Below, one piece after another: positions 28,232 to 37,513 of a DNA stretch of 64,000 nt (position 1 is its first letter; every line of letters starts with the position of its first letter). The notes below the pieces were generated by a model. That model was not told the origin of the DNA. It made no database searches and was given only the letters and a program-made list of their open reading frames with translations. The stretch is from Raineyella sp. LH-20 (GTDB taxonomy: Bacteria > Actinomycetota > Actinomycetes > Propionibacteriales > Propionibacteriaceae): contig NZ_CP137003.1 of NCBI RefSeq assembly GCF_033110965.1, forward strand, positions 2,418,001 to 2,482,000, read 5' to 3'. A program made the position numbers and the translations under genes.

Positions 28232-28268
28232 GTACGGCCGGGGGCTGTGACCCGGCTCCCGGCCGTAC
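28232..28268 (+). terminator. Intra-operon hairpin after the binding-protein gene
   Basis: GTACGGCCGGG pairs with CCCGGCCGTAC (11 bp, 15-nt loop). Such hairpins between binding-protein and ATPase genes usually stabilise or partly terminate the message and raise binding-protein levels. Confidence 0.55.
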
Positions 28269-28301
28269 CGGAAACCACGTCGGCACCACGAGGAAGGCAT
28301 C

Positions 28302-29834
28302 ATGACCGACACCCTCCTGTCCATGCGCGGCATCACGAAGACGTTTCCCGGGGTCAAGGCCCTGTCCGACGTCAATCTCGAGGTGCGCCGGGGCGAGATC
28401 CACAGCATCTGCGGCGAGAACGGCGCGGGTAAGTCCACCCTGATGAAGGTCCTGTCCGGGGTGCACCCGTACGGCACCTACACGGGCGAGATCGAATACG
28501 ACGGCCAGGAGTGCCACTTCCGCAACATCCGGGAGAGCGAGCACGCCGGCATCGTCATCATCCACCAGGAGCTCGCCCTGATCCCTGAGCTCACGATCAC
28601 CGAGAACATGTTCCTCGGCAACGAGCACGCCAAAGGTGGCGTGATCGACTGGCAGGAGAACCGGGCTCGTGCCCTGAAGTACCTCCGGATGGTGGGCCTG
28701 GACGAGAGCCCGGACACGCCTATCCGTGGCATCGGCGTCGGCAAGCAGCAGCTCGTCGAGATCGCCAAGGCGCTCGCCAAGGACGTGAAGCTGCTCATCC
28801 TCGACGAGCCCACCGCCGCCCTCAACGACACCGACAGCACGCATCTCCTCGGCCTCCTCAAGGGGCTGCAGGCCGAGGGCATCACCAGCATCATGATCAG
28901 CCACAAGCTGAACGAGATCGAGCAGATCTCCGACTCGATCACCATCATCCGCGACGGCCACACCATCGAGACCCTCGACGTGGAGGCCGGCGAGGTGAAC
29001 GAGGACCGTATCATCCGCGGGATGGTCGGCCGCGACCTCCAGCACCGCTACCCGCCGCACGAGTCGCACGTCGGCGAGGTGATGTTCGAGGTCAAGGACT
29101 GGACCGTCGCCCACCCCGACGATCCCCACCGACTCGTGGTCAAGCACGCCAACCTGTCGATCCGCCGCGGCGAGATCGTCGGCCTGGCCGGCCTGATGGG
29201 TGCGGGGCGTACGGAGTTCGCCCGCAGCCTGTTCGGGCAGAGCTACGGCCACAAGGTGTCCGGCGAGGCCCGTCTCGACGGGCGGCTGCTCAAGCTGCGC
29301 TCCGTCGAGGGAGCGATCGAGGACGGTCTGGCGTACGTCACCGAGGACCGCAAGGTGCTCGGCCTCAACCTCATCGACACGATCCGGCGGTCCATCCCGT
29401 CCGCGAAGCTCCGCAAGATCTCCCAGCGCGGCGTCCTCAACGCCAACCTCGAGATCAAGGCCGCCAACGAGTACCGCACGTCGCTGCACATCAAGGCCCC
29501 CTCGATCGAGGAGGGCGTCGGCAAGCTGTCGGGCGGCAACCAGCAGAAGGTCGTCCTCGGCAAGTGGATCTTCACCGACCCCGAGATCCTCATCCTCGAC
29601 GAGCCCACCCGAGGCATCGACGTCGGGGCCAAGTACGAGATCTACGAAATCATCAACAAGCTCGCGGACTCCGGGAAGGGCGTGCTCGTGATCTCCTCCG
29701 AGCTGCCGGAACTCCTCGGCATCTGCGATCGCATCTACACCCTGTCGGCCGGAGTCATCACAGCCGACGTCCCGCGTGAGAACGCCGACCAGGAGACTCT
29801 CATGCGCTACATGACCCAGCGAAAGGCCGATTGA
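28302..29834 (+). CDS. Sugar ABC transporter ATPase, two fused domains (XylG/GguA type)
   Basis: 510 residues made of two ABC cassettes. The first has Walker [13 protein letters not shown], the signature in [16 protein letters not shown] and Walker [12 protein letters not shown]. The second has a degenerate Walker A ([13 protein letters not shown], Lys replaced by Arg), signature [14 protein letters not shown] and Walker [13 protein letters not shown]. That asymmetry is normal for the ribose/xylose/multiple-sugar class. It energises the permease encoded 1 nt downstream. Confidence 0.94.
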   Translation: MTDTLLSMRGITKTFPGVKALSDVNLEVRRGEIHSICGENGAGKSTLMKVLSGVHPYGTYTGEIEYDGQECHFRNIRESEHAGIVIIHQELALIPELTITENMFLGNEHAKGGVIDWQENRARALKYLRMVGLDESPDTPIRGIGVGKQQLVEIAKALAKDVKLLILDEPTAALNDTDSTHLLGLLKGLQAEGITSIMISHKLNEIEQISDSITIIRDGHTIETLDVEAGEVNEDRIIRGMVGRDLQHRYPPHESHVGEVMFEVKDWTVAHPDDPHRLVVKHANLSIRRGEIVGLAGLMGAGRTEFARSLFGQSYGHKVSGEARLDGRLLKLRSVEGAIEDGLAYVTEDRKVLGLNLIDTIRRSIPSAKLRKISQRGVLNANLEIKAANEYRTSLHIKAPSIEEGVGKLSGGNQQKVVLGKWIFTDPEILILDEPTRGIDVGAKYEIYEIINKLADSGKGVLVISSELPELLGICDRIYTLSAGVITADVPRENADQETLMRYMTQRKAD

Positions 29835-29835
29835 C

Positions 29836-31260
29836 ATGGCAAAGATCAGCTCCGAGACGGGGAGCAGCGGGACCTCGGTCCTGAAGAAGCTCCGCGACGC
29901 GGTCGGTGGGGGCGGCCTCCGCCAGTACGGCATGATGATTGCCCTGGGCCTGCTCGTCCTCCTCTTCCAGTTCCTCACCAACGGGCTCTTCCTGCAGCCT
30001 CGCAATGTCACCTCGCTGCTGGTGCAGAACGGCTACGTCCTGATCCTCGCCATCGGCATGGTGATGGTGATCATCGCCGGCCACATCGACCTGTCGGTCG
30101 GCTCGGTCTGTGCCTTCGTCGGCGCCACGGTCGCCACGAGCATGTACTCCTGGCACTTCCCGTGGCCTGCGGCGATCCTGCTGGGCCTGGCGCTCGGCAT
30201 CCTGGTCGGCATCTGGCAGGGCTTCTGGGTGGCGTACGTCGGCATCCCGGCCTTCATCGTGACTCTGGCGGGCATGCTGCTCTTCCGCGGCCTCGACCTG
30301 ATGATCCTCAACGCCCAGTCGATCCCGGTCCCGGAGGCGTTCCAGAAGATCGCCAACGGCTACCTGCCCGAGGTCGGCCCGAACACCGGCTACCACAACA
30401 TCACCCTGCTGCTCAGCATCCTTGCCGTCGTCGCCATGGTCTGGTTCGAGTTCCGCCGCCGGGCCGACCTCAAGCAGCACGAGATGCCCCTGCCGTCGAT
30501 GGTCGGCTCCGTGATCAAGCTGGTCGTGCTCGGCGCCCTCATCATGATCTTCGGCATGCTGCTCGCCTCCTACCGTGGCGTGCCCGTTGTCGGCCTGATC
30601 CTCCTCGCGCTGGTCATCGCCTACACCTTCGTCACCCAGCAGACCGTCACCGGGCGCCGCATCTACGCGGTCGGTGGCAACCGGCACGCGGCCGGCCTGT
30701 CCGGTGTCGACACGAAGAAGATCGATTTCTTCGTGATGGTCAACATGAGCTTCCTCGCCGCGATCGCCGGCATGGTCTTCACCGCCTATCTCAACGCGGC
30801 CAATCCCAAGGACGGCCAGAACTTCGAGCTGGATGCCATCGCCGCCGTGTTCATCGGTGGTGCCGCGGTCGCCGGCGGTGTCGGCACCGTCGCCGGCTCG
30901 ATGATCGGTGGTCTGGTGATGGGCGTGCTCAACCTCGGCCTGGCCAACATGTCGGTCGACTCCAACTGGATCCAGATCATCAAGGGCCTCGTGCTGCTGG
31001 GAGCGGTCGCCTTCGACGTGATCAGCAAGCTGCGCGGCAAGTCGAGCTTCATCGACATGATCATCAGAGCCGTCGGCGGGGGCCGCGGCGGATCCGCCGA
31101 GACCGGCCCGGCCCTGGGCTTGCCGGCCACCGGCTCGGAGACCGGTGAGACCCCGGTCAAGGGCGACGGTGCGACCGTCAACACCGTCAGCGGGTTCAAG
31201 AGGATCAACGGTGCCTCGGCCGGTGCGACCCGGCGCAAGCGGGAGACCGCGGGTCGCTGA
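29836..31260 (+). CDS. Sugar ABC transporter permease (XylH/GguB type)
   Basis: 474 residues with about ten membrane helices and the BPD_transp_2 pattern: AIGMVMVIIAGHIDLSVGS, GIPAFIVTLAGMLLFRGLDL, GRRIYAVGGNRHAAGLSG (the loop contacting the ATPase) and FIGGAAVAGGVGTVAG. A hydrophilic C-terminal tail of about 60 residues ends basic. It forms the pore of the importer. A perfect hairpin ends the operon 26 bp after the stop. Confidence 0.93.
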   Translation: MAKISSETGSSGTSVLKKLRDAVGGGGLRQYGMMIALGLLVLLFQFLTNGLFLQPRNVTSLLVQNGYVLILAIGMVMVIIAGHIDLSVGSVCAFVGATVATSMYSWHFPWPAAILLGLALGILVGIWQGFWVAYVGIPAFIVTLAGMLLFRGLDLMILNAQSIPVPEAFQKIANGYLPEVGPNTGYHNITLLLSILAVVAMVWFEFRRRADLKQHEMPLPSMVGSVIKLVVLGALIMIFGMLLASYRGVPVVGLILLALVIAYTFVTQQTVTGRRIYAVGGNRHAAGLSGVDTKKIDFFVMVNMSFLAAIAGMVFTAYLNAANPKDGQNFELDAIAAVFIGGAAVAGGVGTVAGSMIGGLVMGVLNLGLANMSVDSNWIQIIKGLVLLGAVAFDVISKLRGKSSFIDMIIRAVGGGRGGSAETGPALGLPATGSETGETPVKGDGATVNTVSGFKRINGASAGATRRKRETAGR

Positions 31261-31285
31261 CGGCCTCGCTTCCTCCGCTCCATGA

Positions 31286-31317
31286 CGATGGCCACCCGGG
31301 CAACCGGGTGGCCATCG
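31286..31317 (+). terminator. Hairpin terminator of the sugar ABC operon
   Basis: A perfect 14-bp stem (CGATGGCCACCCGG with CCGGGTGGCCATCG) and 4-nt loop. Confidence 0.8.
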
Positions 31318-31397
31318 CCTGTCGGTCGGATGGTGGACCATACTCATTTCTGCGGTGCAGAAAATTGGAAAGGTGATCCGTACCGTATCGAGGCCTG

Positions 31398-31805
31398 TCA
31401 GCCGCTCGTCCCGATGACCCGGACTCCGACCCGGCGCGCCAGGTCCCCGAGACGACGATCGACGGTGAGGAGAGTGGCCGCGGCGCGCCGGGTGGCGACG
31501 ACGTAGAGCAGGTCGTAGACCGGATGGTCGAGGCGCACCGATTCACTCAGGGCCTCTGCGCCGAGTGTCGACAGTGGCAGGAGGTCCGTGACGAGGTCGA
31601 GGGCATCGGCCAGTCCCGTCAGTGCCCGGTCGAGGTCGAGTTGGCCTGCTCGGACGTACTTCCACAGCGCGTTCCCGACCTCGGCGGACAGCAGATCGGG
31701 AGCGATGACCGCGTCCGCGGAGCTGAGCGCGGGGGTGATCAACCCGGCCTTCGGCCCGTTGAGAACGACGTGGACGGCAGCGCTGGCGTCGAGCACGACG
31801 ATCAT
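31398..31805 (-). CDS. VapC-type PIN-domain toxin
   Basis: 135 residues with all PIN acidic sites: VLDASAAVHV at the N-terminus, SAEVGNALW in the middle, DHPVYDLLYVVATRR and LTVDRRL at the end. It is probably a sequence-specific RNase. The ATG overlaps the antitoxin stop (ATGA). Single-domain VapC length is normal, unlike the longer PIN protein at 3513. Confidence 0.88.
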   Translation of the reverse strand: MIVVLDASAAVHVVLNGPKAGLITPALSSADAVIAPDLLSAEVGNALWKYVRAGQLDLDRALTGLADALDLVTDLLPLSTLGAEALSESVRLDHPVYDLLYVVATRRAAATLLTVDRRLGDLARRVGVRVIGTSG

Positions 31806-32047
31806 CGATCGCGATCCTCACGGATCAGATCGGCAGGCTCCGTCAGCCCTTCCCAATCCATTTGCGGCTGAGCCGCCAATCTGTCGAGCAGCGCCTGACG
31901 TCGCGCACGATCGGTCGCGGTCACCTGCAGCGCCTTCCGCAGTTCGACGACGGTCTGCTGGGCGACACTGCGGTGTTCCGCTGCGGCGGCGCGGACGAGT
32001 GCAGTGTGGACGTCCTCCGGCAGATCGCGGACCTGAAGCGATGTCAT
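31802..32047 (-). CDS. FitA-type ribbon-helix-helix antitoxin
   Basis: 81 residues: MTSLQVRDLPEDVHTALVRA is a ribbon-helix-helix DNA-binding segment of the FitA/Arc kind, and the C-terminal part (MDWEGLTEPADLIREDRDR) is an acidic, flexible toxin-neutralising tail. It should bind its own promoter, where 9-bp direct repeats occur. GAGGGG precedes ATG 32047. Confidence 0.85.
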   Translation of the reverse strand: MTSLQVRDLPEDVHTALVRAAAAEHRSVAQQTVVELRKALQVTATDRARRQALLDRLAAQPQMDWEGLTEPADLIREDRDR

Positions 32048-32061
32048 CGCCCCTCCTCTGG

Positions 32062-32087
32062 TAGGTCAGCTAGGTCAGCTAGTCAGC
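32062..32087 (-). promoter_or_regulatory. Direct-repeat operator candidate of the FitA/VapC pair
   Basis: TAGGTCAGC, TAGGTCAGC and TAGTCAGC occur head to tail, 15 bp before the antitoxin ATG. Ribbon-helix-helix antitoxins bind arrays of short direct or inverted sites. Confidence 0.5.
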
Positions 32088-32213
32088 GATGCCAACTATG
32101 CAATCATCCTGCGTCACGCATGCGCGGCGGACAAGAGCGCTCCGGCCCGGCTGGGGTTGCCACGAGCGCCGTTCGCTGTCGTGTGACGCCCGCTCCCGAT
32201 TACGCTCGAGGTC

Positions 32214-32885
32214 GTGGACAGTGTCACGCTGCGGCTGCCGTTCACCGGGCGCTGGCGGGCGCTCAACAGCCCTGCTCGCCGCGTGCCCAGTCACGGCAGT
32301 GCGCTCTACGGCGAGAGTCATGCGATCGATTTCGTCGCGGTCGACGAGAGGGGGCGTACGGCCGCGATCCGCGACTGGCGGACCGTCCTCGCCACTGAGC
32401 CTCCGGAGCGGTTCGTCGGTTTCGGCCGCCCGATCCTGGCGCCGGTCGCCGGTCGGGTGATGGTCGCCCACGACGGTGAGCCCGATCACGCCGCCCGGCG
32501 CTCCCAGCCGGCGCTGCTCCGGTACGCGCTCGGCCAGGCCGGACGGATCCGCCAGGGGGTCGCGGTGATCGCCGGCAACCACGTCATCCTGCACGACCCG
32601 GCCAGCGGAACGTACGTGGCCCTGGTCCACCTGCGGGCCGGGTCACTGGCGGTGCGCCCGGGGGACGAGGTCGCGGTCGGCCAACTCCTGGGGGAGTGTG
32701 GCAACTCCGGCAACTCCACCGAGCCGCACGTTCACGTGCAGGTGATGGACGCCCTCGACCTGCGGGTCGCCCGCGGCGTGCCGCTGCTCTTCGCCGACTT
32801 CCGGGAATGGCCGGCGGGCCGTCGCCGCGCCGTCGACCGCAGCGCCTGGATCCCCGCCGAGCGGTCCGTCATCGCGCCCCTGTGA
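32214..32885 (+). CDS. M23-family (LytM-like) metallopeptidase domain protein
   Basis: 223 residues without a signal peptide. SHGSALYGESHAIDF carries the first zinc ligands (His, Asp) and PHVHVQVMD the HxH ligand, with NHVILHDPASGTYVALVHLR in the beta core. M23 enzymes cut glycine or D-Ala-containing peptide bonds in peptidoglycan. Lack of an export signal is odd for a wall enzyme; it may be cytoplasmic or the domain may serve another role. The GTG start lies 7 bp after TACGCT (leaderless layout). Converges on nhaA. Confidence 0.8.
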   Translation: MDSVTLRLPFTGRWRALNSPARRVPSHGSALYGESHAIDFVAVDERGRTAAIRDWRTVLATEPPERFVGFGRPILAPVAGRVMVAHDGEPDHAARRSQPALLRYALGQAGRIRQGVAVIAGNHVILHDPASGTYVALVHLRAGSLAVRPGDEVAVGQLLGECGNSGNSTEPHVHVQVMDALDLRVARGVPLLFADFREWPAGRRRAVDRSAWIPAERSVIAPL

Positions 32886-32899
32886 GTCGGTCGGTCCGC

Positions 32900-34279
32900 T
32901 CAGCGCTGACCGGGATCGTCAGGGACGTCGGCGTCGGGGAGGGGCATCCCTCCCTCGGAATCCTCTTCCGGACCGCTCATGGCGTCCGCCACAGCGAGTC
33001 GGTGATAGTGCCGGTTGCGGGTGCTGAGGACAGCCGAGGCCAGCACGGCCGCGAGGACGGAGGCGGTCAGGATCGCGGCCTTCGCGTGGTCGTGGGCCGG
33101 CTCCCCGGGCACGAAGGACAGCTCGGCGACCAGGAGGGAGACGGTGAAGCCGATCCCGGCCAGTTGTCCGACGCCGACCAGATCGATCCAGCGCACGGTG
33201 GGGTCGAGGCGTACGCGCATCACCCGGGTGACCAGCCAGGTGGTGGCGAGGATGCCGACGGGCTTGCCGACCACCAGCGCCGCGATGATGGCGAGCGTCA
33301 CCGGATCCCGCAGTGCCCGGACCATCCCCTCGGCACCGCCGAGCGTGACCCCGGCGGAGAAGAAGGCGAACAGCGGGACGGCGACCCCTGTCGACAACGG
33401 CCGGACCTGGTGCTCGATCGTCTCGGCCAGCCCGGGCCCGGTGAGCGACGCGCGGTCACGGCGATGGTGCAGCACCGGCACGGTGAAGCCGAGGAGGACA
33501 CCGGAGATGGTCGAGTGGATGCCGGAGGCGTGCATGAAGCCCCAGGCGACCGCGCCGATCGGCAACAGGATGAACCACACCGCAGCCGGGTGGTCGCCGA
33601 GCCACCGGCGCCGCAGCTGGGCGAGCAAGCCGTACGCCGCGATCGTCACCAAGGACAGCGCCAGCGGAACGAGGTGGATCCGGTCGGTGTAGACGATCGC
33701 GATGATGCCGATCGCGATCAGGTCGTCGACGACCGCCAGGGTGAGCAGGAAGATCCGCAGCGAACTCGGCAGATGGGAGCCGATCAGGGCGAGGACTGCC
33801 ACGGCGAAGGCGATGTCGGTCGCGGTGGGGATCGCCCAGCCGTGGCGCAGCGCGGGGTCACGCCCGAGGAGGGCGAGGTAGATCAGCGCCGGCACCGCGA
33901 CGCCGCCGGCCGCCGCGACGATGGGGGTGATCGCGGTGCTGAGGCGGCGCAGGTCACCGGCCATGAACTCGCGCTTGAGCTCCAGGCCGACGAGGAAGAA
34001 GAAGACGGTGAGCAGACCGTCAGCGGCCCAGGCACCGAGGCTCAGGTCGAGGTGCCATGGCGCGTAGCCGAGGGTGAGGTCGTGCAAGGCGTGGTAGCTG
34101 CCGGCGGCCGGTGAGTTCGCCCAGAGCATCGCGATCGCGGCCATCGCCACCAGCAGACCTCCGCCGACCGTCTCCTTACGGAGGAGCGTGATGATCCGCA
34201 GCGTCTCGGTCGTGCTCCCGCGACCCGGGAACAGACCGGTCCAGTGGGCGAGTCGTGAGTGGTGAGCCGGGCGAGCCAT
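32900..34279 (-). CDS. nhaA: Na+/H+ antiporter NhaA
   Basis: 459 residues, with NhaA blocks FFFLVGLELKREF, IPTATDIAFAVAVLAL (the transport aspartates of helices IV and V follow in LTLAVVDDLIAIGIIAI), ASGIHSTISGVLLG and LVGVGQLAGIGFTVSLLVAE. It exchanges cytoplasmic Na+ for external H+ for salt and pH homeostasis. The C-terminal 40 residues are hydrophilic and acidic. ATG 34279 follows GAAGGA; the longer frame is not needed. Confidence 0.95.
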   Translation of the reverse strand: MARPAHHSRLAHWTGLFPGRGSTTETLRIITLLRKETVGGGLLVAMAAIAMLWANSPAAGSYHALHDLTLGYAPWHLDLSLGAWAADGLLTVFFFLVGLELKREFMAGDLRRLSTAITPIVAAAGGVAVPALIYLALLGRDPALRHGWAIPTATDIAFAVAVLALIGSHLPSSLRIFLLTLAVVDDLIAIGIIAIVYTDRIHLVPLALSLVTIAAYGLLAQLRRRWLGDHPAAVWFILLPIGAVAWGFMHASGIHSTISGVLLGFTVPVLHHRRDRASLTGPGLAETIEHQVRPLSTGVAVPLFAFFSAGVTLGGAEGMVRALRDPVTLAIIAALVVGKPVGILATTWLVTRVMRVRLDPTVRWIDLVGVGQLAGIGFTVSLLVAELSFVPGEPAHDHAKAAILTASVLAAVLASAVLSTRNRHYHRLAVADAMSGPEEDSEGGMPLPDADVPDDPGQR

Positions 34280-34350
34280 GGGGCTTCCTTCGGGGTCGGT
34301 CGACAAGGAGACTGTCGACCAGGCTTCCCGACGCACCGGGAATACATCCT

Positions 34351-34409
34351 AGATCGCGTACGACTCAGATCGCGTACGACTCAGATCGCGTACGACTCAG
34401 ATCGCGTAC
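34351..34409 (+). repeat. 3.7 tandem copies of a 16-bp unit upstream of nhaA
   Basis: Unit AGATCGCGTACGACTC starts at 34351, 34367 and 34383, with a partial copy from 34399; all copies are identical. They lie immediately upstream of a TAGGAT box that could be the nhaA -10, at the place of its -35 and upstream region. Confidence 0.85.
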
Positions 34410-34438
34410 CACGCCGCCGACCCCAGGCCGTGATGATC

Positions 34439-34465
34439 GCCCGGGCGGATCGGCACCGCCCGGGC
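34439..34465 (-). terminator. Hairpin terminator after the VOC gene
   Basis: GCCCGGGCGG pairs with CCGCCCGGGC around a 7-nt loop, 14 bp after the stop. Confidence 0.65.
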
Positions 34466-34478
34466 GTCGGGGCTTTCG

Positions 34479-35369
34479 TCAGAACTCGTCGATGACCAGC
34501 TTCTTCATCGCCAGCATGTGCTGGTAAGCGTTCGGGCGGGCCATCAGCGTGCCCATGTCGGCCGGGACGACCTGCCAGCTGACGCCGAACTGGTCCTTGC
34601 ACCAGCCGCATTGTTCGGACTCGGGCACCTTCGACAGTTTCTCCCAGTAGTGGTCGATCTCGGCCTGATCGGCGCAGCTGATGCTGAACGACACCGCCTC
34701 GTTGAAGGTGAAGTCCTGGGGTGCGCCGGAGTCCATCGCGGCGATCCAGACCCCGCCCAGTTGCACGTCGCCGAACATCACCGAGCCGGCGGCCGCCGGA
34801 CCGGTGGCCTCCGGGTAGGGGACGAGCAGTCCACGACGGGCATCGGGGAAGACCGAGAGGTAGTAGTCCATCGCCTCGGCGGCCCGGTTCTGGGCGGTGT
34901 GACCGAACAGCAGGCACGGCATGATGCTCGGCCGCCAGTCGCCCTCGGGATCGCCCATGATCAGCTGCCAGCTGAGCCCGTACTTGTCCTGCACCCACCC
35001 GTAGTGCGGGCTGAACGGATACTCGCCCAGCGGCATCAGCTCCTTGCCACCCTCGAGCAGGGCGGCCCACAGCTCGTCCAGGTGCTCCCGGGCCTGGGGA
35101 TCCCGGCCGGTGTCGAAGCCGACGAAGAACGACGTCGCCGGAGTGAAGGAGAACTCCGGGCCGGCATTGATGGCGCTGAACGGCTGACCGGCCAACTCGA
35201 ACTCGACGACCAGCGGCTGGCCGGCGAAGTCCTTCTGGAAGTCCGGCAGGCCCTCGGTCGGGTAGCGGACGACGCTGGTGATCCGTGCCTCGGGAAACAC
35301 GGAGGTGTAGAACGTGGCGGCTTCTTCCGCGACGTGGTCGAACCACAGGTTCGGGACGATCTTCTGCAC
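34479..35369 (-). CDS. PhnB-like VOC-superfamily protein with two domains
   Basis: 296 residues built from two copies of the 3-demethylubiquinone methyltransferase-like/PhnB domain. Repeat 1 starts IVPNLWFDHVAEEAATFYTS and holds GYDTGRD-like FVGFDTGRD, KYGLSWQLIM; repeat 2 starts IMPCLLFGHTAQNRAAEAMD and ends DQFGVSWQVVP. Function of these proteins is mostly unknown; some relate to resistance or glyoxalase chemistry. I start at GTG 35369 (V-QKIVPNLW), which has GAGGAG in front; the frame extends to 35411 without a ribosome site. Confidence 0.8.
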   Translation of the reverse strand: MQKIVPNLWFDHVAEEAATFYTSVFPEARITSVVRYPTEGLPDFQKDFAGQPLVVEFELAGQPFSAINAGPEFSFTPATSFFVGFDTGRDPQAREHLDELWAALLEGGKELMPLGEYPFSPHYGWVQDKYGLSWQLIMGDPEGDWRPSIMPCLLFGHTAQNRAAEAMDYYLSVFPDARRGLLVPYPEATGPAAAGSVMFGDVQLGGVWIAAMDSGAPQDFTFNEAVSFSISCADQAEIDHYWEKLSKVPESEQCGWCKDQFGVSWQVVPADMGTLMARPNAYQHMLAMKKLVIDEF

Positions 35370-35588
35370 GGCCACTCCTCGGGGCTCGGCGATCAGGTCT
35401 GTCCTCGACACTACGCGAGGGTGCCGGACAACGGCAGGGGGCGGCTGCTGTGGATCGCCCGGGGCTTCACGAACCGTTCATCGGGTCGGTCGAGATCGTA
35501 ACGCTGTCGTCATCCGACGACTGCCGGTGCCGCGGTCCGCCGCCTACTGTCAATCGTTGTCAGTACGCAGATCGCAGGAGGAATCGGC

Positions 35589-36806
35589 ATGTCGCTCATG
35601 GAAGACTTCGCCCAGGTGTCCCGCTTCGGAGCCGGGGAAGACGGTTCCGTCGAGCGACAGGCAGCCGGGCCGGCGGACGGTGAGCAGCGGCGATGGTTGT
35701 GCGACCGACTGGTCCGGGCCGGGGCCAGTGTCGTCGTCGATCCGGTCGGCAACATCTTCGGGCTCTTCAGCTGGATCGACGGAGCCGACTGGGTCATGTG
35801 CGGGTCCCACCTGGACAGCCAGCCCAACGGCGGCCGGTACGACGGGGCCTATGGCGTCGTGGCCGCGGTCAATGCTGCGGAGCAGCTCAATCGCCGGGTC
35901 CGGGCCGGCGACCTCGTTGCGGTGCGCAACCTTGTGGTCGTCGACTGGACCAACGAGGAGGGCGCACGGTTCCAGCCGAGTGTGATGGGCAGCTCGGTGC
36001 ACTGCGGTCTGCTGCCCATGGAGGAGGCCCTGGGATCCACCGACGCGTCCGGCGTCACGCTGCGCGAGGCACTGTCCGGGATCGGGTTCCTCGGGGACGA
36101 GGAGTTCACCGGCACCACCGTGCGCTACGCCGAGATCCACGTCGAGCAGGGCGATCGGATGGAGCGCCAGGGGCTCGACATTGCGGCCGTGAGCGGCAAC
36201 TGGGCCGCCGGCAAGTACGACATCCGGATCACCGGGGAACAGAGCCACACCGGATCCACCCCGATGCCCCAGCGGAGGGACGCCTTGGTGGGGCTGGCCA
36301 GAGTCATCGCGGCGATCGATGACTTCGCCCGACGTCACGAGGAGCAGTTCCATGCCTCCGCGACCGACGTGGTGACCTTCCCCCACTCCCCGAACGTGGT
36401 GACGTCGGTGGCCTCGGCCCACCTCGAGCTGCGCAGCGCCGAACTCGACACCGTGCTCCGCGCCGAGCGATGGCTCGAAGAACTACTGTCCACGATCGCC
36501 GCCGAGTACGGGCTGACGATCGACGTGGTGCGGCGCTCCGTTCGTGGGTCCGACGTGCTGTGGCCGGAGGGCGTCGAGCTGACCCGTTCCGTCGCCCGGT
36601 CCCTCGGCTTCGCCACCGGAGAACTGCGGACGATCGCGGGCCACGATGCCGTCGTCGTGGCCCGCGTGATGCCGACGGTGCTGATCTTCGTGCCCAGCAG
36701 TGGCGGGCACGCCCACTCGCCCAAGGAGCACACCGATCCCGCCGACCTCGAGAACGGCCTGGCGACTCTGACCGGTGTGCTCGCCGAGCTCACGGCAGGG
36801 TACTGA
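35589..36806 (+). CDS. M20-family Zn-dependent hydrolase (N-carbamoyl-L-amino acid hydrolase-like)
   Basis: 405 residues with the metal-site series of the hydantoinase/carbamoylase M20 group: CGSHLDSQPNGG, DGAYGVVAAV, WTNEEGARF, EIHVEQGDRMER, SHTGSTPMPQRRDA and SSGGHAHSP. The family removes the N-carbamoyl group from amino acids or ureides, giving ammonia and CO2. It lies divergent to a regulator-led operon of amide and kinase genes and probably belongs to that pathway. AGGAGG precedes ATG 35589. The end overlaps the convergent HAD gene by 17 nt. Confidence 0.85.
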   Translation: MSLMEDFAQVSRFGAGEDGSVERQAAGPADGEQRRWLCDRLVRAGASVVVDPVGNIFGLFSWIDGADWVMCGSHLDSQPNGGRYDGAYGVVAAVNAAEQLNRRVRAGDLVAVRNLVVVDWTNEEGARFQPSVMGSSVHCGLLPMEEALGSTDASGVTLREALSGIGFLGDEEFTGTTVRYAEIHVEQGDRMERQGLDIAAVSGNWAAGKYDIRITGEQSHTGSTPMPQRRDALVGLARVIAAIDDFARRHEEQFHASATDVVTFPHSPNVVTSVASAHLELRSAELDTVLRAERWLEELLSTIAAEYGLTIDVVRRSVRGSDVLWPEGVELTRSVARSLGFATGELRTIAGHDAVVVARVMPTVLIFVPSSGGHAHSPKEHTDPADLENGLATLTGVLAELTAGY

Positions 36807-37512
36807 GCCCTCTCGCGGCGCGGGCCTGTCTCCACAGCTGTGCTATCCCGTGAGGCGTGGTGCCTGCCAGCGTCTCGGTCAGCAGCGCTCCGGGCACGGC
36901 ACCACCGGGAGCGCTGGGCACCAGCAGGGTGGGTAGGCCGGCCGCGACGGCGCTATGGGCGCCGGTGGGCGAGTCCTCGACGGCCAGGCAGTCCTCCGGC
37001 CGCAGCCCCAGGGCGTCGACGGCGGTGAGGTAGGCCTCGGGGTGCGGCTTGCCGTGCCGCACCTGATCCCCGGCGACCACCGCCCGGAACGGTGACGGTC
37101 CCTGGACCGCCAGTGATGCCAGGAACACGTCGATGATCGCCCTGGAGGACATCGAGACCAGGGCCATCGGAGTGCCGGCCGCCCCCAGCTCGGAGAGCAG
37201 CGACTGTGCCCCCGGCCGCCAGGGGGTGCCGTGCGAGGTCAGACGCTGCTGGACCGCCGTGCTGATCTCCCTCATCACGCGCTCCTCGGGGAGCCCCACA
37301 CCCAGGCCGATCACGACGCGGGCCGTGTCGATCAGCGACAGGCCGACCAGCGCGGTCTCCTCGTCGACCCCGAGCTCGCCGCCGTGGGCGCGGACCAGTT
37401 CCTGGCACGCCTCGATCCAGTAGGGCTCGGTGTCGACCAGGGTGCCGTCCATGTCCCACAGCACGGCCGCAGGTCCTTGCCGGGGCTTGAGAGCATCAGT
37501 CGCAGAGGTCAT
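36790..37512 (-). CDS. HAD-superfamily phosphatase (subclass IA)
   Basis: 240 residues with LWDMDGTLVDTEPYW (motif I), a helical cap, MALVSMSSR (motif II), HGKPHPEAYL (motif III) and LAVEDSPTGAHSA (motif IV). It resembles beta-phosphoglucomutase-type and sugar or glycerol phosphatases. It starts 1 nt after the GntR gene stop, so it is co-transcribed with the regulator. It might dephosphorylate an intermediate of the kinase/phospho-lyase route or act as a safety valve; that is inference. AAGGAG precedes ATG 37512. Confidence 0.87.
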   Translation of the reverse strand: MTSATDALKPRQGPAAVLWDMDGTLVDTEPYWIEACQELVRAHGGELGVDEETALVGLSLIDTARVVIGLGVGLPEERVMREISTAVQQRLTSHGTPWRPGAQSLLSELGAAGTPMALVSMSSRAIIDVFLASLAVQGPSPFRAVVAGDQVRHGKPHPEAYLTAVDALGLRPEDCLAVEDSPTGAHSAVAAGLPTLLVPSAPGGAVPGALLTETLAGTTPHGIAQLWRQARAARGLSTLP

Positions 37513-37513
37513 C

